From assembly GCA_021163015.1 (NCBI GenBank), contig JAGGXO010000141.1:1-6238 (forward strand): a DNA stretch of 6,238 nucleotides, read 5' to 3'. The notes below the pieces were generated by a model, which worked only from the letters and a program-made list of their open reading frames with translations, searched no databases and was not told where the DNA came from. Of the stretch, positions 4,749 through 6,238 are shown piece by piece. The DNA is from Candidatus Bipolaricaulota bacterium. Lineage in GTDB: Bacteria; Bipolaricaulota; Bipolaricaulia; UBA7950; UBA9294. The position numbers were made by a program, and so were the translations under genes. How positions within the stretch are numbered: position 1 is the stretch's first letter; each line of letters begins with the position of its first letter.

Positions 4749-5600
4749 CAGGAACGCTCCGTTGTCAACCATTGGAGAATCGATCCCAAAGACACGCCGG
4801 GAAAGGCGCAGCCCAATCTGCACACCGGGGAAATACGGCGCGTCGTAGATATCACCCCGCTCCGCGTCCATGTACAGGAGAGCCTCTCCGCTACGGATGA
4901 TGAGCAGCCCGTCCCACCTACGCACTAGTTGCGCGATCCGCCGCAGTTCGCCACCTCGCCCAGGATCGGAAAATCGACTCAATCCATCGTAGACGATCCT
5001 GTTGAGAGCGCTTCCATCGCTGAGATCCATCAGGTCTTTCCGCGTGGAAAGGCTCCTAGCAAGGCCTATTCCCATATCAGCCACTGCAAGGAAGATAGAA
5101 TCTGTGTAATCCTGCATCGCGGCTAGGCCGTACGGATCTGAAACCTCTCCGGTAGCATTACTGTGTTGGGGAATGTTCTGAAACAGCTCAAACATGATCT
5201 TCACCAGGGCATTGCGTGCTTCATCGGTGAGCGGATAGCGTTCGTGGAGGCGCTTGTCGAAGGCGTTCACCAAACGGGACACGCTGTCTTCTCTAGTGAT
5301 GTGAGTGATCGGTTGCAGAGCATCGGACCTGCTTGAAGCCTCACTTCGCCATGTACGTTTGGGATCGTCAATCTCAGCGAAGAAACCCATCGCACGCATC
5401 CAACCTAGAGCGTCCTTTCGCACCGGCCAGCGCACAGCAAGCGGAGAGCCAAACATCTGTCGATATCGCAAACAGAGAACGAGGAGAAGGAGGCTGTAAG
5501 GATCGATAAAGCCAACGCCCGTGAGATCAAGACGCACAGACTCCTTTGATATGATCACCTCGATCACCTGATCGATCGTGTCTACCGTTAGCCTCATCAT
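4746..5600 (-). CDS. STAS domain-GHKL ATPase fusion protein (partner-switching-type regulator)
   Basis: The cytosolic 284-residue protein has no membrane segment. The N-terminal ~75 residues look like a STAS fold: VRLDLTGVGFIDPYSLLLLV, matching the strand, turn and helix of anti-sigma-factor antagonists, then a domain ending near MGFFAEI. Residues about 125-270 form a GHKL ATP-binding domain. The N box is FELFQNIPQHS (Glu138, Asn142, His146), the G1 box VADMGIGLA (Asp175, Gly177, Gly179), the G2 box GRGGELRRI (214-222), and the closing strand PYFPGVQIGLRL. No phospho-acceptor H-box of a sensor kinase and no sensor domain is present, so this is SpoIIAB/RsbW-like ATP use rather than a classical histidine kinase. 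The start at 5600 was chosen over the next Met (5597) because AGAGGA lies 6 nt upstream; the open frame continues to 5666 through structured leader DNA. The downstream DUF4325/winged-helix gene follows after 4 bases and is presumably its partner. Kinase activity and target are not shown by sequence. Confidence 0.88.
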   Translation of the reverse strand: MMRLTVDTIDQVIEVIISKESVRLDLTGVGFIDPYSLLLLVLCLRYRQMFGSPLAVRWPVRKDALGWMRAMGFFAEIDDPKRTWRSEASSRSDALQPITHITREDSVSRLVNAFDKRLHERYPLTDEARNALVKIMFELFQNIPQHSNATGEVSDPYGLAAMQDYTDSIFLAVADMGIGLARSLSTRKDLMDLSDGSALNRIVYDGLSRFSDPGRGGELRRIAQLVRRWDGLLIIRSGEALLYMDAERGDIYDAPYFPGVQIGLRLSRRVFGIDSPMVDNGAFL

Positions 5601-5606
5601 ACAGCG

Positions 5607-5617
5607 TCCTCTCCTTT
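5607..5617 (-). promoter_or_regulatory. Ribosome-binding site of the STAS-ATPase gene
   Basis: On the - strand AAAGGAGAGGA precedes ATG 5600. AGAGGA is 6 nt from the start and AAAGGAG 10 nt. The first base (5617) is the last base of the leader hairpin at 5617-5637, so folding of that hairpin could affect access. Confidence 0.6.
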
Positions 5618-5699
5618 CAATCCCCTGCAGGGGTTGATTCCCCGCCCCTTGGGGCGTGCTTCTCACAAAGCCTCTTGATACACCGTCCGCTTGCGGCGG
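5617..5699 (-). other. Three successive GC-rich hairpins in the STAS-ATPase leader
   Basis: Three self-complementary blocks lie between the STAS-ATPase start and its likely promoter region. At 5683-5699, CCG-CCGC pairs with GCGG-CGG around AA, with one bulged A on the - strand. At 5643-5656, CGCCCC pairs with GGGGCG around AA. At 5617-5637, TCAACCCC pairs with GGGG-A-TTGA around TGCA, again with one bulged A. None is followed by a T-run, so they are not ordinary intrinsic terminators in either direction. They may be a structured leader, or a cluster of small palindromic repeats. No convincing promoter was found in the 5601-5790 divergent gap. Confidence 0.6.
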
Positions 5700-5796
5700 G
5701 GTAGTTCATCCGACTCACAATGATATATCGCCCAAAGAAGAGCTTACCGCCGCCCGACACTGGCTTCCATGCTTGGGATCGACTAAGGTTATGAGC

Positions 5797-6238
5797 ATGA
5801 ACAAGAGCGCTAATGAAGCGTCCTGGCTTGACGAGCTGAACCCTCAACAACGTGCCGCCGTGACACACGGTGATGGTCCGCTGCTGGTCGTTGCCGGGGC
5901 TGGGACGGGAAAGACGAGGACACTGGCCTATCGCGTCGCCTACCTTATTTCGCGCGGGATCAATCCGGGGAAGATTCTCCTCCTCACCTTCACCCGTCGG
6001 GCCGCTCAGGAGATGCTGCATCGCGCTTCGCGGATCACGGAACGCGGTACTCCCGTGACAGGGCGCGTCTGGGGCGGAACGTTTCATGCCACGGCAAACA
6101 GGCTTCTGCGTATCTACGCAAGCGCCGCCGGGATCAGCAAGGATTTCACCATCCTCGATCAGGGTGACGCGGAGGATCTGATCGGGATGATCCGGCACGA
6201 GATGGGCTTGCACAGCAAGGAGATGAGGTTTCCGCGCA
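5797..6238 (+). CDS. UvrD/Rep/PcrA-type superfamily 1 DNA helicase, N-terminal part (3' truncated)
   Basis: This is the first 147 residues of an SF1A 3'-5' DNA helicase, a motor used in repair and replication restart. The frame is open to the window edge. Motifs appear in the expected order: the Q motif LNPQQRAAV (14-22), Walker A AGAGTGKT (33-40), motif Ia LLTFTRRAAQEM (62-73), motif Ib GTFHATANRLLR (94-105), then FTILDQGDAEDLI, the typical segment before domain 1B. UvrD, Rep and PcrA cannot be told apart from this part, and extra C-terminal nuclease or RQC-type domains cannot be excluded, so no symbol is given. The ATG at 5797 is preferred because AAGG (5785-5788) lies 8 nt upstream; ATG at 5791 is in frame and possible but only 2 nt from it. 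The gene is divergent from the STAS-ATPase/polymerase block. A possible extended -10 (TGATATATC, 5721-5729) is too weak to annotate. Confidence 0.95.
   Translation, partial: MNKSANEASWLDELNPQQRAAVTHGDGPLLVVAGAGTGKTRTLAYRVAYLISRGINPGKILLLTFTRRAAQEMLHRASRITERGTPVTGRVWGGTFHATANRLLRIYASAAGISKDFTILDQGDAEDLIGMIRHEMGLHSKEMRFPR

Noticed and set aside
4742..4855. Upstream extension of the DUF4325 frame
   Set aside because: It overlaps the 3' end of the STAS-ATPase gene in another frame, and the domain begins only at about residue 8 after the 4741 start.
5721..5729. Extended -10 (TGATATATC) as helicase promoter
   Set aside because: Only four of six bases match, there is no -35, and the sequence is self-complementary, so direction is unclear.
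5617..6213. Long - strand open frame (198 codons) opposite the helicase
   Set aside because: It is antisense to a clear UvrD-type helicase N-terminus with motifs in order, its peptide is rich in Pro, Gly and Arg without a recognisable domain, and it runs through the leader hairpins.

Overview
The window comes from a bacterial chromosome of moderate-to-high GC. Evidence is a group I chaperonin (GroEL), Shine-Dalgarno sites of the AGGAGG type and a sigma-70-like promoter. The phylum cannot be fixed from this sequence alone. The mix of a lamin-tail-domain secreted protein, a divergent Y-family polymerase and a STAS/ATPase pair made me think of a deep-branching lineage such as Bipolaricaulota (Acetothermia), but that is an impression and not a demonstrated assignment.

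Layout, left to right. (1) Positions 1-462, + strand: the C-terminal third of groEL, followed at once by a strong intrinsic-terminator-like hairpin. (2) Positions 523-1392, + strand: a patatin-like phospholipase starting at TTG. Its only good Shine-Dalgarno is the 3' arm of that hairpin. A 14-bp perfect inverted repeat lies exactly over the codons of its catalytic Asp-Gly-Gly motif. (3) Positions 1406-2299, - strand and convergent with the phospholipase: a secreted protein with a lamin-tail domain and a C-terminal beta-sandwich-like region, with its own sigma-70-like promoter. (4) Positions 2389-2654: a non-coding stretch with a degenerate 9-bp tandem repeat and an imperfect flanking inverted repeat. 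(5) Positions 2655-5600, all - strand, a compact four-gene block. In transcription order it holds a STAS-domain/GHKL-ATPase fusion, a DUF4325 (STAS-like)/winged-helix protein, a small beta-rich protein, and a Y-family (DinB-like) translesion DNA polymerase. (6) Divergent from this block at 5797, + strand: the N-terminus of a UvrD/Rep/PcrA-type superfamily 1 helicase, cut by the window edge.

The most interesting unit is the four-gene block. The two upstream genes look like a partner-switching or regulatory pair: one has an ATP-binding GHKL module with a STAS domain, the other a STAS-like domain with a DNA-binding winged helix. The two downstream genes overlap and include an error-prone polymerase. 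Between the pairs is a dyad with 7-bp arms (GTTCAGT/ACTGAAC) overlapping a candidate promoter. The heptamer TAGTTCA recurs in three places: at this dyad, at the junction of the two regulatory genes, and in the leader region upstream of the block. A testable reading is that the ATPase and the winged-helix protein control the mutagenic polymerase in place of, or alongside, LexA. This is an inference from gene order and motifs only.
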